From: Chlamydiota bacterium
GTDB lineage: Bacteria > Chlamydiota > Chlamydiia > Chlamydiales > VGMA01
Length of the DNA: 12,501 nucleotides
Direction: 5' to 3'
Assembly: GCA_016866575.1 (NCBI GenBank)
Contig: VGMA01000036.1
Location: 1 to 12,501 of the forward strand
Below are positions 5,995 through 12,501 of the stretch, in pieces. Within the stretch, counting starts at the first letter, position 1. The number at the start of each line of letters is the position of its first letter. Under the pieces are notes generated by a model. It saw only the letters and a list, made by a program, of their open reading frames with translations, made no database searches and had not been told where the DNA came from. A program made the position numbers and the translations under genes.

Positions 5995-7567
5995 TGCTTA
6001 CCACCCTTTTCACATGATTGATTGCAGTTTCAATCAGCTTATGGTCTACACCTTTGTATGCTACATCGCTGAGATACATCTGCATGTCTTTTACTAAAAA
6101 GCTATTGAGCCCTTCTTCTGTTTTTTGGTCTTCCATGACTAAAATCGTGCAAGGAATTCCCTTGTCATTTGCATACTTGAGCTGATGCTTTACTTTTTTC
6201 GTTTCGTCACTATAAAGATCTACTTTGATACCGTTTTCACGAAGAATCTTAGCGATTTTTATAGCAGTTCTTCTTTGATTTTGTGTGCGATATCCTACAA
6301 GAACATCTGCTGTAGATTTAAGATTGAGGTGGATTTTTTCGTGCCTACAGAGAATATCAAAAAGACGTGAGGCGCCTATAGACATACCTGTTCCTTTTAG
6401 ATTAGAGTATCGATCTGTACCGCTATCTCTTGAAGCAAGTGAACCTACAAGATTATCATAACGACCTCCACTTGCAATGCTTCCGTAATCTCTATACGAT
6501 TTCCCTGTTTGAGGATCTTCTCCATCAAGGAAAGTCTCGGCGACAACACCGGAATAATACTCTAAACCACGAACAAGTCCGGGGCAAAAAAGAACCTTAG
6601 AAAGATCGACATCTAACTCCTCTAAAGCCATAAAAATTTGGCTAAGTTGATCTACACCATCGATAAGTTTGCTTGTAGCAAATTTTTCGTTATACTTAAA
6701 ACTTTGTAGACTTCCTTTAAAAGAAAACACTTCTAATACTTCATCAAGCTGAGCTTGTTTTTCCTCTCCTATAATCTCTAAAATTTCTTGTCTAATTTCC
6801 TCTCTAGGCAGTTTTTCCATTTTATCTACTATACGTAAAATTGAAGCCTTTTCTTCTTCAGAACAAACCCCTAAAGAATCCACTAGAGAATGTGCAATCG
6901 ATATGTGATTGACTAACATTGTAAACGGGCCAATATCAAGATCTTTTAAGACATCGTACATGGTAGAAATCACCTCTGCATCTGCGATAGGGGTAATTTC
7001 CGTGTTGATAATATCTACATCGCACTGAAAAAAAGCGCGATATCTTCCTGGCGATGCGTGTTCTCCTCTCCATGAAATATCGTTATTCCATCTCTTCATC
7101 GGAAATTTTGTTTCTGTTGCATGGCGTAAAATCCAGCTTGCTAGTGCTACAGTTCTATCAAAAGGCATTCCTAAATTCGTAAGTGTATTATCTGCTAAAC
7201 GAGCAACGCCGAATACTTGCTTAGTGATTTCTTCTCCACCCGCATTTTTACATAAATATGAAACTGGCTCGACAGGTCTAGGATAAAAAGGACAAAAACC
7301 GTGCAATTCAAAAGCTGCTTGAATTTTTTCCATCATGTTATGAAAAGCTACATTTTCTGCTTCTGTGTAATCATGAAAACCTTGGAATGTACAATGCGAT
7401 GTAGGTTTAGCATGAACTGCAATCTCTTGTTCTTCTTTTTCAATAGCAACTTGTGTTGCCGTTTCATAAGTTTTTGGTATAGAAATACTCGATGCTATCG
7501 TCGAAATTATTAAATCCCCTATTTTTTTGAGTGTTAAGAAATCGTGAATATATAGAGGCCTCCACAT
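5984..7567 (-). CDS. hisS: Histidyl-tRNA synthetase, long eukaryote/archaea-like form
   Basis: Class II synthetase charging tRNA(His). Catalytic signatures are intact: motif 2 with Arg167 and GRYRAFFQCDVDI (174-186), the histidine-specific loop LVRGLEYYSG (331-340, Arg333), SIASGGRYDNLVG (363-375), and motif 3 MSIGASRLF (395-403). The C-terminal anticodon-binding domain spans about 420-527. At 527 residues it is about 100 longer than typical bacterial HisRS. The catalytic domain starts near residue 60 (TFQGFHDY) after an extension including a hydrophobic stretch and an acidic segment (IEKEEQE). Where bacterial enzymes have LRPEGT this one has MPFDRT, and FFQCDVDI and SIGASRLF recall eukaryotic FYQCDFDI and SIGVERIF. 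No later ATG precedes the catalytic domain, so the long form is kept, though a GTG or TTG start cannot be excluded. It leads the hutH operon. It may be the sole HisRS or a paralogue; this window cannot tell. Confidence 0.9.
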   Translation of the reverse strand: MWRPLYIHDFLTLKKIGDLIISTIASSISIPKTYETATQVAIEKEEQEIAVHAKPTSHCTFQGFHDYTEAENVAFHNMMEKIQAAFELHGFCPFYPRPVEPVSYLCKNAGGEEITKQVFGVARLADNTLTNLGMPFDRTVALASWILRHATETKFPMKRWNNDISWRGEHASPGRYRAFFQCDVDIINTEITPIADAEVISTMYDVLKDLDIGPFTMLVNHISIAHSLVDSLGVCSEEEKASILRIVDKMEKLPREEIRQEILEIIGEEKQAQLDEVLEVFSFKGSLQSFKYNEKFATSKLIDGVDQLSQIFMALEELDVDLSKVLFCPGLVRGLEYYSGVVAETFLDGEDPQTGKSYRDYGSIASGGRYDNLVGSLASRDSGTDRYSNLKGTGMSIGASRLFDILCRHEKIHLNLKSTADVLVGYRTQNQRRTAIKIAKILRENGIKVDLYSDETKKVKHQLKYANDKGIPCTILVMEDQKTEEGLNSFLVKDMQMYLSDVAYKGVDHKLIETAINHVKRVVSNDS

Positions 7568-7570
7568 ATA

Positions 7571-7580
7571 TCTCTAGAGA
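7571..7580. repeat. Perfect 10-bp palindrome just upstream of hisS
   Basis: TCTCTAGAGA is its own reverse complement and sits 3 bp from the hisS ATG, where a Shine-Dalgarno would normally be. It has no loop, so it is unlikely to fold as an RNA hairpin. A protein-binding dyad in the leader is possible, but a 10-bp palindrome can also occur by chance. Confidence 0.3.
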
Positions 7581-7583
7581 ATT

Positions 7584-7607
7584 ATTAAAATGATTTTTGC
7601 TTTTAAT
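7584..7607. promoter_or_regulatory. Inverted repeat in the hisS/hutU intergenic region, possible operator
   Basis: ATTAAAA (7584-7590) and TTTTAAT (7601-7607) form a perfect 7-bp inverted repeat around a 10-nt spacer. It lies immediately downstream of the predicted hisS-hutH promoter, over its likely transcription start, and within the leader shared with the divergent hutU. The position suits a dyad operator, but the sequence is purely A+T in an AT-rich region, so chance is a serious alternative. Confidence 0.25.
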
Positions 7608-7609
7608 GA

Positions 7610-7638
7610 ATTAGATTTTTTCTTTAAGATCGCGTAAA
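7610..7638 (-). promoter_or_regulatory. Candidate sigma-70-type promoter of the hisS-hutH-transporter operon
   Basis: On the reverse strand, TTTACG (7638-7633, four of six matches to TTGACA) is followed after exactly 17 nt by TCTAAT (7615-7610, five of six matches to TATAAT). Transcription would start near 7603, giving a leader of about 35 nt before the hisS ATG. No equally good promoter was found for hutU in the opposite direction. Confidence 0.45.
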
Positions 7639-7655
7639 CACTAGGATAAAAATTT

Positions 7656-9329
7656 ATGAACGAATTTTTCAAAAATTACGCAAATCACCCTAACTATAGA
7701 GCTCCCAGAGGAGACACTTTACATGCACGTTCTTGGCAAACTGAAGCACCTTTAAGGATGCTATTGAATAACCTCGATCAAGAAGTTGCTGAAGACCCCT
7801 CAGAACTAGTTGTCTATGGCGGAATAGGACAAGCCGCTAGAAATCAAGAGTGTTTAGAAAAGATCTTACATGCGCTTTTAACTATGGGAGATGAAGAAAG
7901 TCTACTCATCCAATCAGGAAAACTTGTAGGAAAAATCCGATCACACTCTGAAGCACCACGCGTGTTAATCGCAAACAGCAATCTAGTTCCACATTTTGCT
8001 ACATGGGAACACTTTTTAGATCTCAAGCAAAGGGGTCTCATGATGTATGGACAAATGACTGCAGGAAGCTGGATCTACATAGGAACTCAAGGGATATTGC
8101 AAGGAACATATGAAACATTTGCCGAAGCAGCGCGCCAATCATATCAAAGCGATTTAAAGGGCAAGCTTGTTGTATCAGGCGGCTTAGGTGGCATGGGTGG
8201 AGCGCAGCCGCTTGCTGTCACGATGAATGGCGGAGTGTTTTTAGGAGTTGATATCAACAAAGAGCGTATTGCAAAACGACTTAAAACTGCCTATATCGAT
8301 CGTATGACAGATGATTATCATGAGGCAGTACGCTGGGCATTAGAAGCTAAACAAAGAAAAGAAGCATTATCCATCGGTCTTTGCGCCGATATAGGAACAA
8401 CGCTAAAAGCTCTTTTGAGAGACGGCATCATTCCTGATATGGCTACAGACCAGACATCAGCGCATGATCCTATTAATGGTTATGTGCCATCGCAAATCAC
8501 CTTTTCGCAAGCTCAAGATTTAAGAAAAGCTGATCCTAAAGAGTACAAAAGATTAGCACTTTTGAGCATGGCTGAGCACGTCAGAGCTCTATTAACTATG
8601 CAAGAAAGAGGCACTGTTGTCTTTGATTACGGAAATAACCTTCGTGAATTTGCAAAACAAGGTGGCGAAAAAGAGGCTTACCGTATACCCGGATTTGTAC
8701 CTGAATATATCCGCCCTTTATTTTGCGAAGGAAAAGGGCCTTTCCGCTGGGTAGCTCTTTCGGGTGATCCAGAAGATATAGCTGTAACCGATAAGGCATT
8801 AATGGAACTTTTCCCAGAAAACAAACTCATGTGCCGTTGGCTCGAAGAAGCCAAAAAGAAAGTTTCTTTCCAAGGACTTCCAGCGCGCATTTGCTGGTTA
8901 GGTCTCGGGGAAAGGGAAAAAGCGGGACTTTTATTCAATGATTTAGTTCGCAAGAAAAAAGTAAAAGCACCCATAGTCATAGGAAGAGATCACCTAGATT
9001 CAGGATCTGTTGCATCTCCATTTAGAGAAACGGAAAAAATGAAAGATGGCAGTGACGCAGTAGCTGACTGGCCGATTTTAAATCTATTATCAAACTGCGC
9101 AGGTGGAGCTACATGGGTATCACTACACCATGGAGGCGGCGTGGGAATCGGGTTTTCTCAGCATGCTGGCATGGTCGTTGTTGCTGACGGAACAAAAAGA
9201 GCTGATGATTGTTTAAGAAGAGTATTATTCAATGATCCTGCCATGGGGATATTCCGCCACGCAGATGCTGGTTATGACATTGCAAAAAATTGTGCTAAAA
9301 AATTCTCTCTTGAGGGAGTTTCATGCTAA
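7656..9329 (+). CDS. hutU: Urocanate hydratase (urocanase)
   Basis: Converts urocanate to 4-imidazolone-5-propanoate with tightly bound NAD+, the second step of histidine degradation. Its 557 residues match the family's usual length of about 555. Highly conserved blocks are present throughout: YGGIGQAARN (54-63), the run from YGQMTAGSW to QGILQGTYETF (131-155), the glycine-rich NAD-binding segment GGLGGMGGAQP (175-185), ATDQTSAHDPINGY (263-276), ARICWLGLGER with Cys413 at the position of the Pseudomonas active-site Cys410, GRDHLDSGSVASP, and HHGGGVGIGFSQHAG. No frameshift or missing block is seen. AGGA at 7643-7646 is a suitable ribosome binding site. It heads the plus-strand arm, and its last codons overlap the start of hutI (ATGCTAA), indicating coupled translation. 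Confidence 0.97.
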   Translation: MNEFFKNYANHPNYRAPRGDTLHARSWQTEAPLRMLLNNLDQEVAEDPSELVVYGGIGQAARNQECLEKILHALLTMGDEESLLIQSGKLVGKIRSHSEAPRVLIANSNLVPHFATWEHFLDLKQRGLMMYGQMTAGSWIYIGTQGILQGTYETFAEAARQSYQSDLKGKLVVSGGLGGMGGAQPLAVTMNGGVFLGVDINKERIAKRLKTAYIDRMTDDYHEAVRWALEAKQRKEALSIGLCADIGTTLKALLRDGIIPDMATDQTSAHDPINGYVPSQITFSQAQDLRKADPKEYKRLALLSMAEHVRALLTMQERGTVVFDYGNNLREFAKQGGEKEAYRIPGFVPEYIRPLFCEGKGPFRWVALSGDPEDIAVTDKALMELFPENKLMCRWLEEAKKKVSFQGLPARICWLGLGEREKAGLLFNDLVRKKKVKAPIVIGRDHLDSGSVASPFRETEKMKDGSDAVADWPILNLLSNCAGGATWVSLHHGGGVGIGFSQHAGMVVVADGTKRADDCLRRVLFNDPAMGIFRHADAGYDIAKNCAKKFSLEGVSC

Positions 9330-10525
9330 CCGGGCCTTTTAAAGAGATCATTACAATGCAAGGGCTTCCTCAAAGAGGCCCTATTTCTGATGATCAATTA
9401 CATGTGATCAAAAACGGAGCAATCGTTGTTGAAAGAGACAAAATTCGTGAAATAGGTCTGTTTAGTGATTTGATAAAACGGCACAAACTAGAAATAGAAA
9501 TTGATCAACCAGCTGTTTGTCTACCTGGTCTGATCGATGCTCATACCCACATCTGTTTTGCGGGAAATCGATGTGGTGATTACACCAAGAGAGTTAGCGG
9601 AAAAAGCTATCAACAAATCGCTTCTGAAGGAGGCGGTATTATGGATAGTGTTAGAAAAACACGCGCTGCATCTCAAATAGATTTAGAAAAAGGGATCATT
9701 TCTAGAGCGCATGAGCTTGTTCGTCGTGGAGTTACCACATGCGAAGTCAAAAGTGGTTATGGGCTAACTATTAAAGATGAATTAAAGATGCTACAGGCAA
9801 TAAATGACGCAGCTTCAAAAGTGCCTTTAAAATTGATCTCGACCTGCTTAGCAGCGCATATTAAACCTCCTGAATTTATAGATGAAAAAAGCTATCTTGA
9901 TCATATTCTAGTAGAACTTTTACCAAAAATCTCCTCAAAGCGCGTTGATATATTTGTGGAAGAAGGTGCCTTTTCTAAAGAATCAGCAAAACATTACCTC
10001 TTAGAAGCTAAAAAAATGGGCTTTAGCTTGATAGTCCATGCTGATCAGTTTTCCCGCCAAGGTGCCCTTTTAGCTTGTGAAGTAACTGCATTAAGCGCAG
10101 ATCATCTCGAAGTTTCTAGTGAAGAAGATGCTGATGCATTAGCAAAAGCAGACGTGATTCCTATTGTTTTACCTGGCGCATCGCTAGGTCTTGGTATGCA
10201 GTTTGCTCCTGCCAGGATGCTTTTAGACAAAAATCTTGCTGTAGTTATCGCTTCTGATTGGAACCCTGGATCTGCTCCTATGGGTGATCTTTTATGCCAA
10301 GCTGCTATTATAGGAGCTTATGAAAAATTAAGCGTTGCTGAAACCTTTGCAGCTATTACTGAAAGAGCGGCAAAAGCATTGCAAGTACCTGATCGAGGCG
10401 TTTTAGATGTAGGGATGAGCGCAGATTTAGCCATTTTTCCTTGCTCTGATTATAGAGAAATACTATATGCTCAAGGGATGATGAAACCGTTCTTGGTGGT
10501 TATTGATGGCAAATTGGCAAGATAG
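9323..10525 (+). CDS. hutI: Imidazolonepropionase
   Basis: Hydrolyses 4-imidazolone-5-propanoate to N-formimino-L-glutamate, the third step of the pathway. It is a metal-dependent amidohydrolase of 400 residues, the normal size. The metal-ligand HxH is at His74 and His76 (IDAHTHICFAG). Other family positions are the Arg/Tyr region RVSGKSYQQIASEGGGI (90-106), KSGYGL (143-148), His239 (IVHADQF), His261 (SADHLE) and the metal-ligand Asp312 in ASDWNPGSAP. The family usually has SDFNPG or TDLNPG, so Trp after Asp is a mild variation. GAGGGAG at 9312-9318 is a strong Shine-Dalgarno lying inside hutU, and the genes overlap by 7 bp. Its 3' end overlaps hutG by 20 bp, so the three plus-strand genes form a tightly coupled operon. 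Confidence 0.96.
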   Translation: MLTGPFKEIITMQGLPQRGPISDDQLHVIKNGAIVVERDKIREIGLFSDLIKRHKLEIEIDQPAVCLPGLIDAHTHICFAGNRCGDYTKRVSGKSYQQIASEGGGIMDSVRKTRAASQIDLEKGIISRAHELVRRGVTTCEVKSGYGLTIKDELKMLQAINDAASKVPLKLISTCLAAHIKPPEFIDEKSYLDHILVELLPKISSKRVDIFVEEGAFSKESAKHYLLEAKKMGFSLIVHADQFSRQGALLACEVTALSADHLEVSSEEDADALAKADVIPIVLPGASLGLGMQFAPARMLLDKNLAVVIASDWNPGSAPMGDLLCQAAIIGAYEKLSVAETFAAITERAAKALQVPDRGVLDVGMSADLAIFPCSDYREILYAQGMMKPFLVVIDGKLAR

Positions 10526-11453
10526 ATACGAAATAGCTAAAGAAGATCTTTGGCAAGGAAGAAAAGGGGAAAAAGATCGCTCACGCATCTATCAAGTCGT
10601 TGAGTGTATCGATTTTTTTCAACCTAAAAAACTTGTCAATGATCAACACGCTATCATAGGTTTCAGCTCTGATGAAGGCGTTTTGAGAAATCAAGGAAAT
10701 ATCGGTGCGCATGAAGGACCTGATGCAATTAGAAAAAGCCTTGCCCGTCTACCTGTCCATTTTGATAAATCTATCTACGACTTTGGAAACATCTTTTGTA
10801 GAGATAAAAATCTTGAAAAATCACAAGAAGCTCTAAGTGAAATTATTCATCTTCTTCACAAGCAAGGACTAAAACCTTTAATCTTTGGCGGAGGGCATGA
10901 AGTTGCATATGCTCATTTTTTAGGTTTATCAAAAGCATATCCGAAAGAGCCTTTTGGTATCATCAATCTTGATGCCCATTTTGATTTAAGACCACTTGTC
11001 AATCATCAAGGAACATCTGGGACATCTTTTTTGCAAATGGCCAAAAAAAGAGCTCAAGAAAACCTCCCCTTTAATTACTTAGCCATTGGTATACAACAAT
11101 TAGGCAATACTCAAGAGCTTTTTGATGAAGCAAGAAAACATTATGTAGAATACGTGCTAGCTAATGAAATCGATAAAGCTCGTGATCGAATTGAAAAGTT
11201 TTTGCAAAACCATCAAAAAATCTATCTTTCTCTATGCTTAGATGTTTTTGCAAGCCCTTTTGCTCCGGGTGTAAGCGCTCCCCAACCCCTTGGTCTATTT
11301 CCTAATGAAGTTCGCTCAATCATAGAAATGGTTGCAAAAAGTGGCAAATCTATTGGATTTGATATCGCTGAATTAAATCCCAAAAAAGATATTCAAGAGA
11401 CGACAGCTCAACTCGCTGCCTTGATGGCCGCTACATTTATCCAAAATAGCTAA
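10506..11453 (+). CDS. hutG: Formimidoylglutamase (formiminoglutamate hydrolase), arginase family
   Basis: Splits N-formimino-L-glutamate into glutamate and formamide, the direct four-step ending of the hut pathway. This 315-residue ureohydrolase shows the arginase-type binuclear manganese motifs: GGGHE with His131, NLDAHFD with Asp156, His158 and Asp160, and the third motif LSLCLDVFASPFAPGVSAP (241-259). In that last motif the usual Asp-x-Asp reads Cys244-x-Asp246. I recall Cys at this place in some other HutG proteins, so it may be a subfamily trait rather than a defect. FDIAELNP near residue 285 supplies the conserved Glu. The frame opens at TTG 10503, but the adjacent ATG 10506 is the better start, with GGTGG about 7 nt upstream. 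An agmatinase or arginase is the alternative, but context favours HutG. It ends 11 bp from the convergent fumarase stop, with no terminator hairpin between. Confidence 0.93.
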   Translation: MANWQDRYEIAKEDLWQGRKGEKDRSRIYQVVECIDFFQPKKLVNDQHAIIGFSSDEGVLRNQGNIGAHEGPDAIRKSLARLPVHFDKSIYDFGNIFCRDKNLEKSQEALSEIIHLLHKQGLKPLIFGGGHEVAYAHFLGLSKAYPKEPFGIINLDAHFDLRPLVNHQGTSGTSFLQMAKKRAQENLPFNYLAIGIQQLGNTQELFDEARKHYVEYVLANEIDKARDRIEKFLQNHQKIYLSLCLDVFASPFAPGVSAPQPLGLFPNEVRSIIEMVAKSGKSIGFDIAELNPKKDIQETTAQLAALMAATFIQNS

Positions 11454-11464
11454 ATAGCCATATC

Positions 11465-12501
11465 TTAGAGCATTTTTCTAGGATCCACAAGTCTATCAAA
11501 TTCTTCTTCAGAGATTAATTCGAGCTCTAGAGCTGCTTGTTTTAAGGTAAGATGCTTATCGTAGGCCAATTTAGCTATTTTTGCAGAATTATCATATCCT
11601 ATTTGAGGAGCTAAAGCTGTAACAAGCATCAAAGATTTATCCAAATGGCTCTGGATTTGTCTTAAATTAGGACGCATGCCATGGATACAACGCTTAACAA
11701 AATTCTCTGCCCCATCAGAAAGAAGTTTAATCGATTGCAAGAGATTGTAAATCACCATAGGACGAAAAACATTGAGCTGCAGCTGACCGCTTGCGCCGCT
11801 AAACCCTATAGATACGTCATTTCCAATAACTTGGGCTGCGATTTGCGTTAGACACTCTGACTGTGTTGGATTGACTTTACCAGGCATAATCGATGATCCC
11901 GGCTCATTCGCAGGTAAAATCAATTCACCGATCCCTGACCTAGGTCCTGAGCCAAGAAGACGAATATCATTTGCAAGCTTCATCAATACTATGGCTGCAT
12001 TTTTTAGTGCCCCACTTAAAGCAATTTGCGCATCTATCGTGCTAAGCGCTTGGAATTTGTTTGGTGCGGTAATAAAGGTGGTACCTGTAAATAAAGATAA
12101 CCTTTCTGCTACTTTTTCTGCATATCCTTTAGGAGCGTTCAATCCTGTTCCAACAGCAGTACCCCCAAGGGCTATTTCCCTCAATTTTGGTAACTTATTT
12201 TTGATCTCTTCGATGGAATTTTCAAGCTGAACACGAAACGCGGAAAATTCTTGACCTAGCGTCATGGGCGTTGCATCCATCAAATGGGTACGCCCGATTT
12301 TTACCACATCTGCATACTCTTTTTCTTTTTCATAAAGAGCATTTTTGAGCTTTTCAAAAGCTGGCAATAGCTTTCTCTCCACCTCTAATGTGGCAGCTAC
12401 ATGTGCCGCTGTGGGGAAGACGTCATTTGAAGACTGGCTTTTATTGACGTGATCATTAGGATGTATGGGAGTTTTGTCCCCTCTATTTCCACCTGAAATT
12501 T
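11465..12501 (-). CDS. fumC: Class II fumarate hydratase, 5' end cut off by the window
   Basis: Interconverts fumarate and malate in the TCA cycle. The frame stays open to the window edge, so the visible 344 residues are the C-terminal three quarters of a protein usually about 460 long; the start lies outside. The segment nearest the edge reads HPNDHVNKSQSSNDVFPTA, a hallmark of class II fumarases that supplies substrate-binding residues. Next come KIGRTHLMDATPMTLGQEFSA with the catalytic-site His, and the superfamily signature GSSIMPGKVNPTQSE, whose mobile loop carries the catalytic Ser. The C-terminus (LTLKQAALEL, ISEEEFDRLVDPRKM) is typical of FumC. An internal GTG at 12382 is not the start. 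Aspartase and argininosuccinate lyase are related, but these motifs fit fumarase best. It converges on hutG, so it is not part of that operon. Confidence 0.94.
   Translation of the reverse strand, partial: ISGGNRGDKTPIHPNDHVNKSQSSNDVFPTAAHVAATLEVERKLLPAFEKLKNALYEKEKEYADVVKIGRTHLMDATPMTLGQEFSAFRVQLENSIEEIKNKLPKLREIALGGTAVGTGLNAPKGYAEKVAERLSLFTGTTFITAPNKFQALSTIDAQIALSGALKNAAIVLMKLANDIRLLGSGPRSGIGELILPANEPGSSIMPGKVNPTQSECLTQIAAQVIGNDVSIGFSGASGQLQLNVFRPMVIYNLLQSIKLLSDGAENFVKRCIHGMRPNLRQIQSHLDKSLMLVTALAPQIGYDNSAKIAKLAYDKHLTLKQAALELELISEEEFDRLVDPRKML

Larger units (their letters stand above)
2153..7567 (-). other. Predicted operon hisS-hutH-binding protein-permease-ATPase
   Basis: Five same-strand genes with an 11-bp overlap, a 64-bp gap, a 3-bp gap and a 14-bp overlap, in transcription order. 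The candidate promoter at 7610-7638 precedes them and the hairpin at 2108-2139 follows. The 64-bp gap before the binding protein is the only place where a separate transporter promoter could sit; it holds a TATGAT box without a good -35. Cotranscription is inferred from spacing. Confidence 0.6.
7656..11453 (+). other. Predicted operon hutU-hutI-hutG
   Basis: Three plus-strand genes overlap by 7 bp and 20 bp and encode consecutive pathway steps in reaction order. Together with hutH on the divergent arm they complete histidine to glutamate. No regulator gene is embedded. Confidence 0.85.

Noticed and set aside
5984..7567. HisZ-type (catalytically dead HisRS paralogue) for the synthetase gene
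   Set aside because: HisZ proteins lack the anticodon-binding domain and key catalytic residues; this protein keeps motif 2, LVRGLEYY, motif 3 and the C-terminal domain.
8678..8980. 100-residue reading frame on the minus strand
   Set aside because: It lies wholly inside hutU, whose protein is highly conserved across this stretch; the antisense product has no recognisable motif or ribosome-binding site.
11454..11464. Possible functional link between hutG and the fumarase gene, since glutamate feeds the TCA cycle
   Set aside because: The genes converge with separate transcription and an 11-bp gap; adjacency alone does not support shared regulation.
11871..12230. 119-residue plus-strand reading frame
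   Set aside because: It is antisense to the conserved core of the fumarase gene, including the GSSxMPxKxNP region, and looks like no known protein.

Overview
The window is AT-rich, densely packed bacterial DNA. It most probably comes from a chlamydia, and more likely an environmental (amoeba- or arthropod-associated) member of the Chlamydiae than a Chlamydia species. The best clue is the substrate-binding protein at 3537-4307: from memory, its C-terminal half (IKYGKS, DPSLLP, KKWNLS motifs) reads like chlamydial ArtJ. A class I DAHP synthase gene also lies a few kilobases away, and I recall artJ and aroG being neighbours in Chlamydia trachomatis. The complete histidine-degradation set is not something I associate with Chlamydia itself. 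The lineage call rests on memory of sequences, not on a search.

Layout. At 95-2106 there is a DAHP synthase gene (+), a small lipoprotein gene (-) and a Nudix hydrolase gene (+). A strong hairpin at 2108-2139 separates the Nudix gene from the next block. At 2153-7567 five genes are packed on the minus strand, in transcription order: histidyl-tRNA synthetase, histidine ammonia-lyase (HutH), an ArtJ-like amino-acid-binding protein, an ABC permease and an ABC ATPase. At 7656-11453 three overlapping genes run on the plus strand: urocanate hydratase (hutU), imidazolonepropionase (hutI) and formimidoylglutamase (hutG). The two blocks diverge from an 88-bp intergenic region. The window ends in the 3' part of a class II fumarase gene (-), which converges on hutG.

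How the genes fit together. HutH, HutU, HutI and HutG form the full route histidine -> urocanate -> imidazolonepropionate -> formiminoglutamate -> glutamate + formamide. The pathway is split between the two arms of a divergent locus. The first enzyme is translationally coupled to a histidyl-tRNA synthetase and followed by a complete polar amino-acid ABC importer. I infer a self-contained module that imports histidine and divides it between tRNA charging and catabolism. No HutC- or HutP-type regulator is visible. The synthetase is unusual: it has a roughly 60-residue N-terminal extension and motifs closer to eukaryotic/archaeal than to ordinary bacterial HisRS. The importer ATPase lacks the usual H-loop histidine. 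These points, and the locus architecture as a whole, are the parts most worth a second look.

No tRNA or rRNA genes, insertion sequences, CRISPR arrays or prophage genes were seen, and there is no gene-free stretch over 300 bases.
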